From NCBI GenBank assembly GCA_026874595.1, contig CM049312.1, positions 76,483,429 to 76,547,428 of the forward strand: a DNA stretch of 64,000 bases. Reading direction: 5' to 3'. How positions within the stretch are numbered: the first letter of the stretch is position 1; every line of letters begins with the position of its first letter. The notes beneath the pieces were generated by a model, which was not told the origin of the DNA, did no database searches, and saw only the letters and a program-made list of their open reading frames with translations. The stretch comes from Sipunculus nudus. Its lineage: Eukaryota; Annelida; Sipuncula; Golfingiida; Sipunculidae. Below, one piece after another: positions 46,997 through 59,109 of this stretch. Both the position numbers and the translations under genes were made by a program.

Positions 46997-49900
46997 TCAC
47001 TGCCTCCTACAGGGACACAGACACTGGATTAACATTTTATCCCACCGCTGCCACCAAATGTGGTTAAACCAACACCACCATCAGTAACAAGCTTAATGCA
47101 AAAGATACCTTCAAAGTATATAAGAATCTTTCAAAATGATATTTTATCTTGAAAATATATGTTTTAATAGACCAGCAGGGGTGGTTCAAACTTGGATATT
47201 ACACCATAAACGGCTGCTATGAGTTAGTAAAATAACTTTTAGGAAACCTGCATTAGAAATGATTTGAAAATAACACTCAGGATACTGCTCATTTATTTTG
47301 AAAGGAATTTTAATTATCTAATGGAGACTGTAACATCACCCAATCGTATTGTGAACAGGGCTCTGCTTCCCACATGGTTGTCATATGTAGAAAATTTAAT
47401 GAGTTCCTTAGTTTTTGTGACCTAAATTAAATAAGTTGCATGTGGTACAGATTTTTTTTATCCATTTCATTCTGTTGGTTTTAGAAAAGTTATCAGTTAC
47501 TTTCTACTAGTCCATTCTCTAGTAAAACCAAGGGTGATCTCTTAATAACATTTAGTTCTTCTGTAAGGTTAAAGACGTCATGGAGAATGAACACAAAATG
47601 TTATCTAGAGAAGCTGCTCGAGAGTTTGTGTCGCATGAAAAAGGCCATTGTTTGCTGTAAACCGTCTGTCTAGACATTGGATCGTTTCAGTGAATTGTTT
47701 AAAGGATGTATATTTTATGGGTCCTTATAGTTATGATTCTGTAGAGTTTTCTTTGGCGTCATCCATCAATTGAATACTTGTGCTTTGTAAGACACCACCC
47801 TCCTGGGATGTAACTATATTGAACTAATTTGGCATGAAAAATATATGGGCCAGGTATCATCTCAGCTCTATGAGGGGAACCTCTCTGGCACCCACAACTA
47901 TAATACTCCATTACACTAGTGGATGCCCTTCAAAATTCGGTGATTATTCTCTCCAACAAAATATTATCACACGTACAATTTGACACCAAAGTGGATGTGG
48001 GGTCGAAGACTAATATCAGATGATATATTCAAGACAAGAACCAACTTTTATATTTTACAACTCAGAATACAACTTTCTGGGTCCTCCCGGATCGTGTTGC
48101 TAAGGAAGATGGCCTCTCCCATGATTACCAACTCCTCTTTGATAGCTACAGCTTTTAGAATATTTTATGACACTTAACAACCAATAAGCAGCTTTTTAAT
48201 GGAATTCTTCCTTTGTGTCGCTTTGTGTCAATTGGATGGAGATAATGTGCAGTTGTATGCTATATACCAGTAGTATGCTTTCTCATATAATGAATAAATA
48301 GCATTTCTAAAGTAGTTTAATATGTATGGTTTAATTTGGTTTCATTCTAGCCATGGCCTACACATCATTCCATCACTGTAATATCATTTATTGAACTGAT
48401 CAGCCAATTTATAAAACCAGCAGACCTTACCAATGCATTTTTAGTCTCTCTACTTTTGCATCCGTCACCTGGCTTTTGACATGCAGGTTTAAGTACAGGT
48501 TTTAGTCTGTATGAATAATGGGTGATGCTTGAGGGATTGATAAGGGTACAGAGATGTAACACAAACTATTAAAAAGACATCATCCAAAAGGGAAATGTAT
48601 ATTTCAAGAGAGTAATTGTCAAATTGGGAGGTGTATCAGCTGACTTTGAAGCGGAATAATGCTTTTTTGTGACCATGCGCTAATTAAAGTAGGATTTTTT
48701 ACCATTTTTTCTGTTGGTCCTCTTGGTTAAGCTTACTGTATGCTATGTTGTGGCCCTGATTGTGTGGGGTTGAAAATGCCAGGGAATGTGTAAGACAAGT
48801 GCCATATCATGATGACCATTGGTCTTACAACAGTTTGAAAATTTTGTCTTCACTTTTCCCATTTCATCCTAAAAGTATTTATTATTGCATGTGGGGAATT
48901 TAATCCTATTAAAGAATACTGCTCGATACTGTAATGACAATAATTTCTTTATCATAACTATACTAATGTACAACTAAGATTGAACATAAATGCCTGTACC
49001 AAGACATGAATATTATTTATTATTATATTTCATAATACTTCAATATATTAATATATTCAATATTCAATTAGACAGACAGCACAACCTAATGGTTAGGATA
49101 TGAACCCGTGTAACAGTTAGTTTTCATTACATGTTTACTGCATGAAATGTGACATTTATGGACTTCTACATGTTGTGTCAGTGCTAAGCAGTTATAAAGG
49201 GATTTGGTGCCATTCAGGAAGTTATTTACTATCTTGTCCCATGAGTTGATAGCACTATTGATTGTAGCTTTTGGACTGTACTTTCCTGAAAGGCAGTGGT
49301 TTCTCTGTACAGCCAGTATGAGCCTCATGCAATGACTATGAGGGTTTCCTCAAGGGTTTTGCATCATTCTTTCATCCCTCAGATTGTTTTTAATTTCCAG
49401 AATGTAGTTGTTGCTACTTTGTTAAAATTAACAGGTCTCCATTGATTTTACATTCTACTTTGTTGGGCTTTTAAATATTTTACTGAAAAAGGTTAAAGTT
49501 TTGCACTTGAGAGTGTGCAGTAATAGTTTTTCCTTGTAAAGCTTACGTCATGGACCTAATTACCATTGCTTCGCCCAAGGCCTCTTGAAATATTAATGCC
49601 CTGAAAATTGGAAGAAATAAAAAATTAAACCAAAGATAAATGTACAGTTTAATAGAAGTCAAAAGAGTCATATGATAAAACGGATGCAAGAATATATTTT
49701 GCTTTATCTTACCAAAACAAATGTAACAGACAAAATTTTATATTTGATGTTTGATTTTAATTAGAAACAATTTTTATAAAAATAGAAACAGTAAAGAGAA
49801 AAAGCTTTACATATGAAAAAAAGAGGTTGTAGACGTAACAAAACCTGTAAAAAAATGTCAAAGATTTAAAAAATTGATATATATGTATTTCTTTTGGATG

Positions 49901-50253
49901 TTTGATTATTTTTTTTCAATGGCAGCACTGACAATGCTGATGAAGCAGGACCATTCCCTGAACAAAGGGTTTTTTTAATGCATGGCATATAGATTTCCCC
50001 GATCTGGCTAATCTGTCTTCACTCACCATCTTATGTGGGTCAGGACTTTTTTTTGCATTGCCTTTGTATAGTCAGTTCTCCTGCTCAGCATTGCATGCAC
50101 ATAATGGTGTGATAATATTTGAAAAACCATCCATTGGGCTGATTCTAAATTGTACATCATTCTTTATCAGTAACTAGTGCCATCTATAAATAAAAATCAT
50201 AACTAAAAAAAAAAAAGCCTGTTTCTGCTGCATAGTGATCATCTAACATTTTA
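46997..50253. other. Intron-like DNA
   Basis: More than 3 kb without a recognised repeat, exon or structured element. Frames of 60-80 codons here have no support. Confidence 0.5.
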
Positions 50254-50305
50254 GCAGGGTTTGACATTATCACTTGCCAGGGGTTGACATTCTTACTTGC
50301 CCAAT
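50254..50305 (+). mobile_element. End fragments of the hAT-type MITE family
   Basis: CAGGGTTTGACATTATCACTTGCC is followed at once by AGGGGTTGACATTCTTACTTGCC, two tandem copies of the end found at 36293-36712. Both are isolated from any partner end. Confidence 0.5.
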
Positions 50306-52216
50306 CAGCCAAGGCTAAAGCCAAAAAAAATAAAGCTTTTGTTTCCCAGCTGTTACACTACTAGTACTGATAATAAAAGATTCTAAGGGTCCAAAACTTT
50401 TATTGAAAAACTCGATCAGGTGCAAATATGAGGTCTTTGACAGGTATTAATGTTTTACATCTGATATTTCTATAGTATTACTCAACAGTATGTTACTATA
50501 AAGAAATTCTTGCAGAGTTTCCTTAACCTTAAAGAAGGTTAAATGATATATGTGATGAACTTGAAAGCATCACAGTTAAAACTGTCAAAATTGGTTACCC
50601 ACATGATGTAAGAGGAATGTTTCATTGATATTTTGAACACAAAGTTTTCATCAAATTGAAAACTCAAAGCCATCCAGGGAATGCGTAAATTTCTCACCTG
50701 TTCAGGAATTGCTGCATGAACACCCAAGGGCTTTAATCTTGGTAGGTTTGAACATAATCATTCCAAATTTTAACATAGTTTACTTAACAAAATTTATTGA
50801 AAATCTTTAATTTTAGCCTCATAAAACCTGAAAATTCAATCATTTATCTGTAAAAAAAATTCTAAATAGATTTAGGCCTTTCCTTCTCCATTTTATATGC
50901 AAATAAATAAAAGAAGCAACTTTTTTTTAGCAGAAAAAGATGACAAAGGGACCGTTCTTTGAGTGTTAGCCAGTCCTAATGGTATATCTTATGATAATAA
51001 TATGATAATAATCCTGAAATAATATCTATTGGATTTGTTTGCATTATTTAGCATGTTTTAATAAACAGCTTTATACAGTTATACAGTGATTAATAAAGAG
51101 GAATAACAACATGATTTTCTTGAATTCAATTGCCATTGACCTGTACTGCAATTCTACTGCTTATTTCCTCGCATACAAAATTTAACATTTAACAGTCATT
51201 CTAAATCATTATGTGAAAGTATTTAAACCATACCATCAATTAATGTCATATTTATTACTCAACAGAACTGGCTAATTAATTATTTAAGTTGTATTTAAAA
51301 TTTATTAATAAATAAATAACAAATTGTAAGAACAACTGGTTAATTTCCAGCAAGGACTAGTGAATTCTTGGCTTTACTTATTGAGTACACTGGGCAAGTA
51401 TTACTTTTCTGCAAAAGTTCAGCCAAAAGCCCTGCCTTCATAGACAGCAGTTTGGTGAGATACTGACCTCACAGAAGTTCTTTGATGCAAATGAGCTTTT
51501 TGAGCTGATAAGAAGACTTAATATATCAGACATTCATCACACAGATTCTTTACCCATCATTCTTTATTTCATATTTGGTGGGATCCCTGTAAACAGAGAG
51601 GGAATCGATTAGCACGGGAGCTGGCAGATTTGCTTTTGGTATAAATTGGTAATAAAGCCATTTCATCTGTGTAGAACTCGATATAAATTGCGAGTCAATA
51701 TCAGCTGATACTAGGGCAAACCCCTGGGTTCCTGATATTTAGCTCCCCTGTGATTGGCAATTCTGTCGAGGATTTGTAAGTAGCAGCATGAATATTGGGA
51801 AGAGTTTCGTGGCAGCTGGTGTGTGCTTCATTCCATATAGCCATTTGCTGCGACGGCAGGGACCTTGGCAGAAATAATCAGAAGACAGAATCAGTTTTAA
51901 AGACCACAATAGCTGCCCTATAAAATAAAAATTCAACACAGAGCACAGGTCACTCTGTCACGTTACATCAGATGTGTAGGATGCGGTTATTTTTAAAAGA
52001 TTAATATTATCTGGCCTTCAGGTAACCCTATTGAATAAGGGTAAATTAATTGATATTTGTTGCTGTGGAGTCTGGACTATTTAAGGTTGCTTATAGCTTA
52101 TAAAAAGCAAGTGTTCTTACATCAATTTAATAACTTATTAAGAAAAGCAAAGACCAAAGGTGACCAAGAAGTTATACCATAGGGACCAATAATAGTTGTA
52201 TATCATTGTTTTAAAA
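50306..52216. other. Intron-like DNA
   Basis: Nothing recognised; a minus-strand 66-codon frame at 51739-51939 is unsupported. Confidence 0.45.
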
Positions 52217-52480
52217 TTAAAGGGGCCTATTCTGATATCTGAAGCCCATTAACTAAAGATAATCCCGTGAACCTTTTATAAAAATACGCCAGCAAATGCC
52301 AATTCCACTGCACACAGGGTGTTCGTTTTGTTTATATTCATGTGTTTATAGCATGTGGGGGACCCGCCAAAATAATCTAAACACATTAAACTAGGACATC
52401 AATGGCGTGAAGTCAGATGAACCAACTATTTGCAACTAGGGACCTTTCAACCTCCACACATATGCAACCAACCTTGGTTG
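52217..52480 (-). mobile_element. MITE family P, inverted truncated copy P5
   Basis: Begins TTAAAGGGGCCTATTC (52217) with the TTAA edge intact, then AACTAAAGATAATCCC, GCATGTGGGGGACCCGCC and CACACATATGCAACCAACC, matching P1 and P4 read in reverse. It breaks off near 52480, where a fragment of the palindromic GAAA/TCGC family (52510-52560) follows. Confidence 0.65.
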
Positions 52481-53209
52481 CATGACTAGTTGTTCACGAG
52501 GACATAAAGTTTGTGATATTTGTGAAAGGGCAATTATCGCAAAAGTATAACTTTCCTAAATAAGATGTCCTTCTTGTGAAAGCTCAGAGAAGCCACTCAA
52601 GCATGGCCAGCTACTGCAGGAGTAAACTGCAGTGGCCACAGGTCATATGTATAAAGTCTGCTTCCAAATTGTACGCAAAACTTTAAACTGGGGGCCAGTC
52701 AATGTTGTTGGCTAAATTTTGAACATGGCAACCACATATATGTGTCAGGCTATCAGAAAAGCATCTTAAATTGTCTACCAACCAGTACTTATTATTAGGG
52801 CTGTAACAATGTATCAAATAATTGATGCTTCGAATCAAAGCCAGTCATTAATCGATAATCGAAATGAATTGAAAACCCCTTAGCAATTCACAGGCCTACT
52901 TATAATGGTTCTGTTCATCTTCTCACTTGACCGCACCATATGTAGAAATCATATCTAAACTTTTAAAGAAAGTCCAATTTACCCCTCTGACCTGAGTATT
53001 TTGGCCATCTATAGCATAAATATAAGGTTGTGACAATCCCTTCATAATAACATAGTTTCATCATCAATTCTCATTCTGTTGACAATGCCAACCAACAGGC
53101 CACGGTCAAAACTTAAGAAAAAGGCTTGTTCATGACCTTGATTTTGACCTTGACCTTGAACACTTTTGTAATAAAAGTTTGTAATACCGGTAATCCTATG
53201 CAGTGATGT
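52481..53209. other. Mixed relics
   Basis: Includes a fragment of the palindromic family and an AGGGCTGTAACAATGTATC head (about 52798) with nearby TCGATAATCG motifs, resembling one end of a hAT-type MITE. No second end was found. A TGACCTTGA repeat tract lies near 53130-53160. Confidence 0.35.
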
Positions 53210-53249
53210 ATGTTCGCTCATGTGGACAGCCATGATTTATTGCCTTCAG

Positions 53250-53358
53250 ACAAAATTACCATACTGACTGAAAGTGGAAATCAAAAGAAATTCACGATCA
53301 CCTTCAGTGTTGATTTATCAGAAATTCCTCGCTTGAAATACAACCTGTCTGGTCCGGG
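53250..53358 (+). CDS. Possible exon, phase-matched with the next
   Basis: A frame open from ATG 53210 continues through DKITILTESGNQKKFTITFS, VDLSEIPRLKYNLSGPG to a donor CCGGG|GTGAGA-type site (GT at 53359-53360), leaving in phase 2. The chosen left edge is the acceptor TTATTGCCTTCAG (ending 53249, entry phase 1); an ATG at 53210 in weak context is the alternative. Polar and beta-branched residues alternate as in a beta-rich domain, but no family is recognised. Joining to the acceptor at 53480 restores GGT (Gly) and keeps the frame open for 57 more codons. Confidence 0.33.
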
Positions 53359-53480
53359 GTGAGAGTTTGGATTGGCTGGGGATTGTGGGATTGCCATCAC
53401 CGAACAGGTCAGTCAGTGAGGTGGGAACGGTATTCCTAGTGGTATTTTACTTATTGGTCTCGTGTTTTTTTGCGGAGCAG

Positions 53481-53652
53481 TTTTGTTGAGCTTGCCGCCC
53501 CTGTACATAACTCTCCTGGAATAAGCACCTCAGTTGCCCGCGGCGACAGATCAATTAATTTTCCCCCGGGTGATTCAGAGCGCTATGTTTTCATGCCACG
53601 ATATCATTTGATTGGTGTTTCTGTCCGGAACATGGTTGCAATCGGTCAATAA
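53481..53652 (+). CDS. Possible terminal exon with stop and poly(A) signal
   Basis: Follows CGTGTTTTTTTGCGGAGCAG (acceptor ending 53480) across a short 122-bp intron. It enters in phase 2, matching the exit at 53358. It reads FVELAAPVHNSPGISTSVAR, GDRSINFPPGDSERYVFMPR, YHLIGVSVRNMVAIGQ and stops at TAA 53650-53652. An AATAAA lies 79 bp downstream (53731-53736). GC and CpG content are clearly raised relative to flanks. In the intervening intron another frame is also open (residues GTVFLVVFYLLVSCFF), so the region could instead be one unspliced exon or a CpG-rich promoter patch. Family unknown. Confidence 0.33.
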
Positions 53653-53730
53653 ACTAATTAGTTGTGCTTGTTTATGCATTTATTATGGGGTTTTTCTATA
53701 TTTCTGTTTTGTGCTGTATTTGGAACAAGT

Positions 53731-53736
53731 AATAAA
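53731..53736 (+). terminator. Candidate poly(A) signal
   Basis: AATAAA placed 79 bp after the stop codon of the possible terminal exon. Such hexamers are common in AT-rich DNA, so this is only supportive. Confidence 0.3.
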
Positions 53737-53966
53737 CTTCATTATTTATTAATCATTTATGCAATATTTAACAAACAGTTTCAATTTTTATTTATGAACG
53801 GCATTATTTTAGTATATGCATACCAAACTTTATACTATGCAGCTATTCAGCTTTGTCCAGGCAATACCAGATACCTAAACAAAACATCCTTGAATAGTTT
53901 TGACCTGGTGGATTAATTACTATAAGTCATTTTTCTCAGTATGTTTATTTAATATCTATTGAAGAA

Positions 53967-53967
<1 letters not shown>

Positions 53968-54024
<57 letters not shown>

Positions 54025-54060
54025 ACATTCATATATCTGTGTCATATGTATATGTGTGAC

Positions 54061-54120
<60 letters not shown>
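53968..54120. repeat. Twin TA microsatellites around a short spacer
   Basis: Two long TA runs (about 53970-54020 and 54067-54120) surround roughly 45 bp containing TCATATGTATATGTGTGACA. The whole stretch is self-complementary and could extrude as a cruciform. It is also prone to assembly error. Confidence 0.9.
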
Positions 54121-54124
<4 letters not shown>

Positions 54125-56285
54125 ATATATGCACTTTAAAAAAAGGGTGAGAATGATGAAATTTATAAGTACAGTACCTTAACAAGTTCACATTAAATAC
54201 ATCAGTATTATTTGACTTTTCCTGATAGTGAAACAGCTGGCAAAACTTTATGTTATATTTGTAAACTAAGTATACAAACTCTGACTGAACAGTACAGTAC
54301 CAGTAATGGAGAGATTGTCAACCAATGCTGAATACAGAAAGTTCCATTTGTTGGTGTTATTTCTGTCCTTGCATAATCTGGTCAGCATAAATATGTGGGT
54401 TTGGGCTTTTTCCCGCCTGAAAGCTTGAAGAAGAAAAAATCATTTGTGAACTGTGCATGATATATCTTGTAACATCACAAAGGCTGGACTTAATGCTGTG
54501 TTAAATTATACCATTTGTACCAGTAGCTCTGTATATATTTTTTTAATGCTGTCATGATCATAGCGTTTGATATATACAGAGTGCTGAGTCGGCATTTTTC
54601 ATCATCTTTTGTGTTGACTGATGCATTAGATACTAATTCCTGTACACACTTACCGTGCCTAGTTTTTACCATCAACAGCCATGGCCTCCATTTGCTCATG
54701 GTTTCTGCCGCACATGAAAGCGAAGCCACTGGGGGAATTTATCTGTTTGTTACGTTTTCTGATCACATTATACAAACATGATAAATATGTGACAGTGACC
54801 AGAACTGCAATCTGATATTAACATAACCGTCATCAATTTAATACTTTAATTTTTATCATCATACTAGTGGGTTGTAATACAACTGATAATGGGGAATCAG
54901 CTTGAGTGGCTTATGGATAATAGAAGATATGAAAGAAAACACTGTATAAATGAATAATGTAAAAACTCATCTGACCTTGATCCATAAAATAAGGAACCTT
55001 GACCTTGCCAAGTTCAATAAGATTGAGGATATGGAGAACTTTGTTTCATGAAACTTAATTCAAATAAATGAGGGACTTTTTATTCAGTGCTCCAAGGTAA
55101 TAAGACATGGTACATTTCATTTTAAAGCATGCCGTAATTTATATATTACTTCAATTACCAATTTCTCTATGAGGTTCTCTGTAACACCCCACTGTTATTT
55201 TAACTTTACTGCAGTTTTACTTTGTGGATAATGCATGCTAACACAGTATCATAATACATTCCTGCAGCTAAAGGAAACTGAAAGCCAATGGAAAGAGCAG
55301 CATTGATACCAGTAAACCAGGGCTGCCACAGAGAGCTGGCATGAGAATACTAACATGACAGCTGAGTAACCTATTCTTCAGCCCCAGTGTCTCCATTTTA
55401 TATTTTCGGTCCCGCTTTTGTGTTCTTTCAGTCAGGGTTTTCTTGGAATCAGTTAAACACAAAGATGTGCTCAGCAAGGCTGATTAGGGCTAGTTCAGCA
55501 ACTTTACTCGGAGTCATGAGATTTTACATAAACCTAAAACCCTGCATGTACAAGGTTAGGGTGTCCTATATCACTAGCAGCATTCAATTGCAGCAGGTCT
55601 ATAGTGACATGCATGAGTATGTCCAGAATATTAACATAAATTTTTCCTAGGCTTCAGCAGTCAGCAGGGCTGGTTTTCACTTTCTAGAGAGAAATGTTAT
55701 TATCTATTACAGGCTTAAGTTCAGTTGTCAGCTATTGATATATATCAGTAATCAGGGCCGCATGTATTTTGAGAGAAATGTTATTATTGATTATCAGGGA
55801 AAAAATATTGATCTTTTTATGACAAGAGAATACAATATTTGTTTTAAACAACATGCCTGGTTACAGCCTAGCTGCAGTTAAGCAGTAATAAAAGGAGTAC
55901 TGTGTTGTCTTTATGAAGCCTGCATGATGTCTTCATGTTTTACCTGGACTTAATTTGTCATGATATACTGATTGGATAATGTAAACCCCTTTGATATTCC
56001 TCAGTCATCTTTACCAGTTGACAAAGATTGTGTATAATTTTTTATATCAGTTCTTTTCAGAGCCATGAATGATTATATAGATTCTTGTCAGAACCATCAA
56101 TAATGATATTTGACCTTGGATATTGATAGATCTATATCTGTATCTTTTGTCCCAAATCTATGAACGCTGCCTAGTGAAAAAAAAATTCCCAAAGACATCA
56201 TTTATTCGAAAAATAAACATATACAATCAGCTGGAAAAGTTAATTTTACCATGTTACCCTGTTGCAGTATATATGGTAGAGAGTC
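54121..56285. other. Intron-like DNA with a multi-frame open patch
   Basis: At 54490-54800 one frame on the minus strand (79 codons) and two on the plus strand (one starting CAACAGCCATGGCC at about 54674) are open together. Without a domain or splice pairing I do not assign a gene. Nothing else was recognised. Confidence 0.35.
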
Positions 56286-56660
56286 AGTGTTGGGAATCAG
56301 TTGACCTCTACTGATTGATAATCAGAAATAATCGGTTGTTTAGAAGTATGAACCGTCAGACCATTTATAGACTGGTACTAATTCATCTCAACTGATATGT
56401 AGGCCTATATTCAGGCTAATTGTGTCATAATTGTATAACCTACATGTCTGTATAGTAAATAAGGAATTATGATTTTTTAGTAAATGTAGACTTTTCTCTA
56501 GTTTGCTTGCATAATGTATATATAATAGCAGACATTACCTCAACAGAAAATCTCTGGTTATGCACAAAAACTGTGATTGATTATGGCACTGCAAGATTGA
56601 TCATAGGATCATTTGCATCAACCATTCATCAGTTATAATGGATCATCAGCCCAACGCTAA
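56286..56660. mobile_element. Possible hAT-type MITE
   Basis: CAGTGTTGGGAATCAG near 56286 and, in reverse from about 56656, AGCGTTGGGCTGAT form an imperfect inverted pair with the CAG(T/C)GTTGGG signature. The interior is AT-rich. No target duplication was seen. Confidence 0.4.
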
Positions 56661-57054
56661 TTGTAGATATATTGTAACTGACAGATGATCAGGTCATCTA
56701 CCTTTTGAACACAGTAGATAACACAGTTACAGCTAATGAATCTCTGTTTTGACAGATTAAAATGTTTCACTTTGAACTACTTTCATGTTGCAATGAAAGA
56801 GTATTGAATACAGTTATCTGTTCTTTGAGAAAAAAAAGAAAATTATATGAATAAAAAGTCTGGAATATGATTGTCACATATGACAATTAGAATCAGATTG
56901 TGTCATATTTCCAATGGCAGAAGGTAAATCATAATCAGTAATCAGAATGATTTTGCTGAATGCTTAAACATGAATTATTATTTATCATCAAAATTCATAA
57001 TCATTGCAACTTTTAGATGAAAGTGATGATAATAATTAATGTGTCTCAGTGAGG

Positions 57055-58089
57055 TTTTTAGCCCTCAGCCCTTAGGCTGATGGGCTATTGTCGTCACCTA
57101 AGCTGTCCGTCCGTCCGTCCGGCGTCCGTTAACTTTTACCTTGTGAGCGGGATATCTGGAAAAGGATTCACTGTCAGAATTTTATTTCCTCTGTAAAGAT
57201 GTATATTGACAAAATCTCAGTCAAGTTCGAAGATGGGTGACCTTGACCTATTTTTCTACATTTTAGAGCTGATTATAGAAAAACACTTAGATGCTTATTA
57301 CTCAGGAACCATATGGTGGATTTTCACCAAACCTACTATGATTATTGGGACTGATAGTCTGTACCTGCTACACAAGTTTGGTGGCGCCACCTACAATTTC
57401 TGATTTTTAATGAATTTTTATCTGATTTTTTAACTTTGGGCTTGTGAGCGGGATATCTCTAAAAGGATTCACCTTAGGAATTTTAATTTTTTCGGTGAAG
57501 ATGTATATTGACGAAATATCGGTCAAGTTCGAAATTGAGTGACCTTGACCTAATTTTTCTACGTTTTAGAGCTGATAATAGAAAAAACATTTAGAAGCTT
57601 ATTTCTCAGGAACCATTGGGTGGATTTTCACAATACTTACAATGATCATAGGGACTGATTGTCTGTAACTGCTGCACAGGGTTGGGGGTGCCCCCTACAA
57701 TTTCTGATTTTTAATGAATTTTTATCTGATTTTTTAACTTTGGGCTTGTGAGCGGGATATCTCTAAAAGGATTCACCTTAGGAATTTTATTTCTTTGGTT
57801 AAGATGTATATAGACAAAATCTCGGTCAAGTTCAAAGATGGGTGACCTTGACCAACTTTTCAAGGTCACAGAGCTTATAATAGAATAAAACTTAGAAGCT
57901 TATTTTTCAGGAAGCATTTGGTGGATTGTTATGAATCATGGTACATACCTCTCCATTTTAAATTTATAACTGAGACATGTATAGATATACATCCATTTGA
58001 GAACAGATATTTAGTACTTGTTACTGTTACCACCTTTAAACACTGTTCTTTTGGCTGAGGGCTTTTGTCAGCTGCTGCTGATATTCTAG
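57055..58089 (+). mobile_element. Helentron-like element N2 with about three 302-bp units
   Basis: The 5' hairpin GCCCTCAGCC (57061-57070), loop CTTA, GGCTGATGGGC (57075-57085) is followed by a CCGTCCGTCCGTC tract. Units marked by CTTGTGAGCGGGATATCT begin near 57140, 57441 and 57745 (steps of 301 and 304 bp). Near the 3' end, GGCTGAGGGC (58053-58062) is the exact complement of the 5' GCCCTCAGCC. A hairpin TCAGC-TGCT-GCTGA (58068-58081) follows, and the terminus is CTAG (58086-58089) followed by T. These are Helitron/Helentron-type ends. The element nested in H1 (1631-1983) is a one-unit member of this family. Frames inside are artefacts. Confidence 0.75.
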
Positions 58090-58398
58090 TTATATACAGA
58101 CATAACATTTTCATCATGATTTAAGATCATTTATTTTGCACTCAAAAAAATTGCTACAGGTATTTATTGTAATAATTGATCAATTCATTATTCATTAATC
58201 ATTGACATCAAAGAACAGCAGGTGTTTCTTACCTCTCTGTTCACATGTTATCAGCTACAAACATGATACCAGGTAATGTGGCTCAGTGGCATGAAAATCA
58301 TATGTCAAGTGCTTCATTTTTTGAGAATCAATTAAAGTCAATCATGCTCTGACTAGAGACAGAAACCTCAGTATGTTAAGAGATACTGTAGATGCCTT

Positions 58399-58467
58399 TT
58401 TGTTCGCGACGGTTTTAATTTTGTAATATTCGCGAATGGGAATTATTCGCAAAAATGAAACCCTCGG
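58399..58467. repeat. Palindromic element, second copy
   Basis: CGACGGTTTTAATTTTG pairs with GCAAAAATGAAACCCTCG around ATATTCGCGAATGGGAATTA. It is related to the 62-bp element at 34870-34931. Confidence 0.55.
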
Positions 58468-59109
58468 GAATAATTGCCAATTGAGTATGTCCTTTTTTAT
58501 TTAGTGTAGCCAATACTTGAATGGGGATAGGTTAGAACAGTGAGAAATTTTATAATATTAAGTCAAAATGTGCTCTACTTTATACTCAGGCATTCCAGAG
58601 AAGATGTATCACTTCACAATATAAGTGGGAATGGATTTGTTTAGGTCTACAGTTATGGATGGAACTTAGGCAGCTGTTATAGTACCCTAAAACAGAACAG
58701 ACACAGCAGACCTTGAAATATCAGAACTTTGCATTTGTATTCTTATTCAGGTGGGAGGAAAACAATAGCTTCATGTTTCCCTAAATAATGGAATCATTGT
58801 GTCATGATCTTGCCTTACTCATTTACCACAATTCTGTACATTCAATAACAATGCACCATTCTGTTATTGCACAGCCAGAGTTCATTCAAGCAAAGGATTC
58901 AAAGCACTGTATATCAGCACCATTTGAGCCGTGAATGTGTTTTTTAAATACTGTAGAATACATGTGTTGATTATGTAACACAACTCCAGACAGTTAGGGT
59001 CAGACTCACAGGGCTAAAGAGCTTATATAATAAATCAGGGTCCCAAAACAGAATTATGTTACACAGGAATTAAGGATTGTACTCTGGAAATGATTAAAAA
59101 GACTGGAAG
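58468..59109. other. Intron-like DNA
   Basis: Nothing recognised. Confidence 0.5.
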
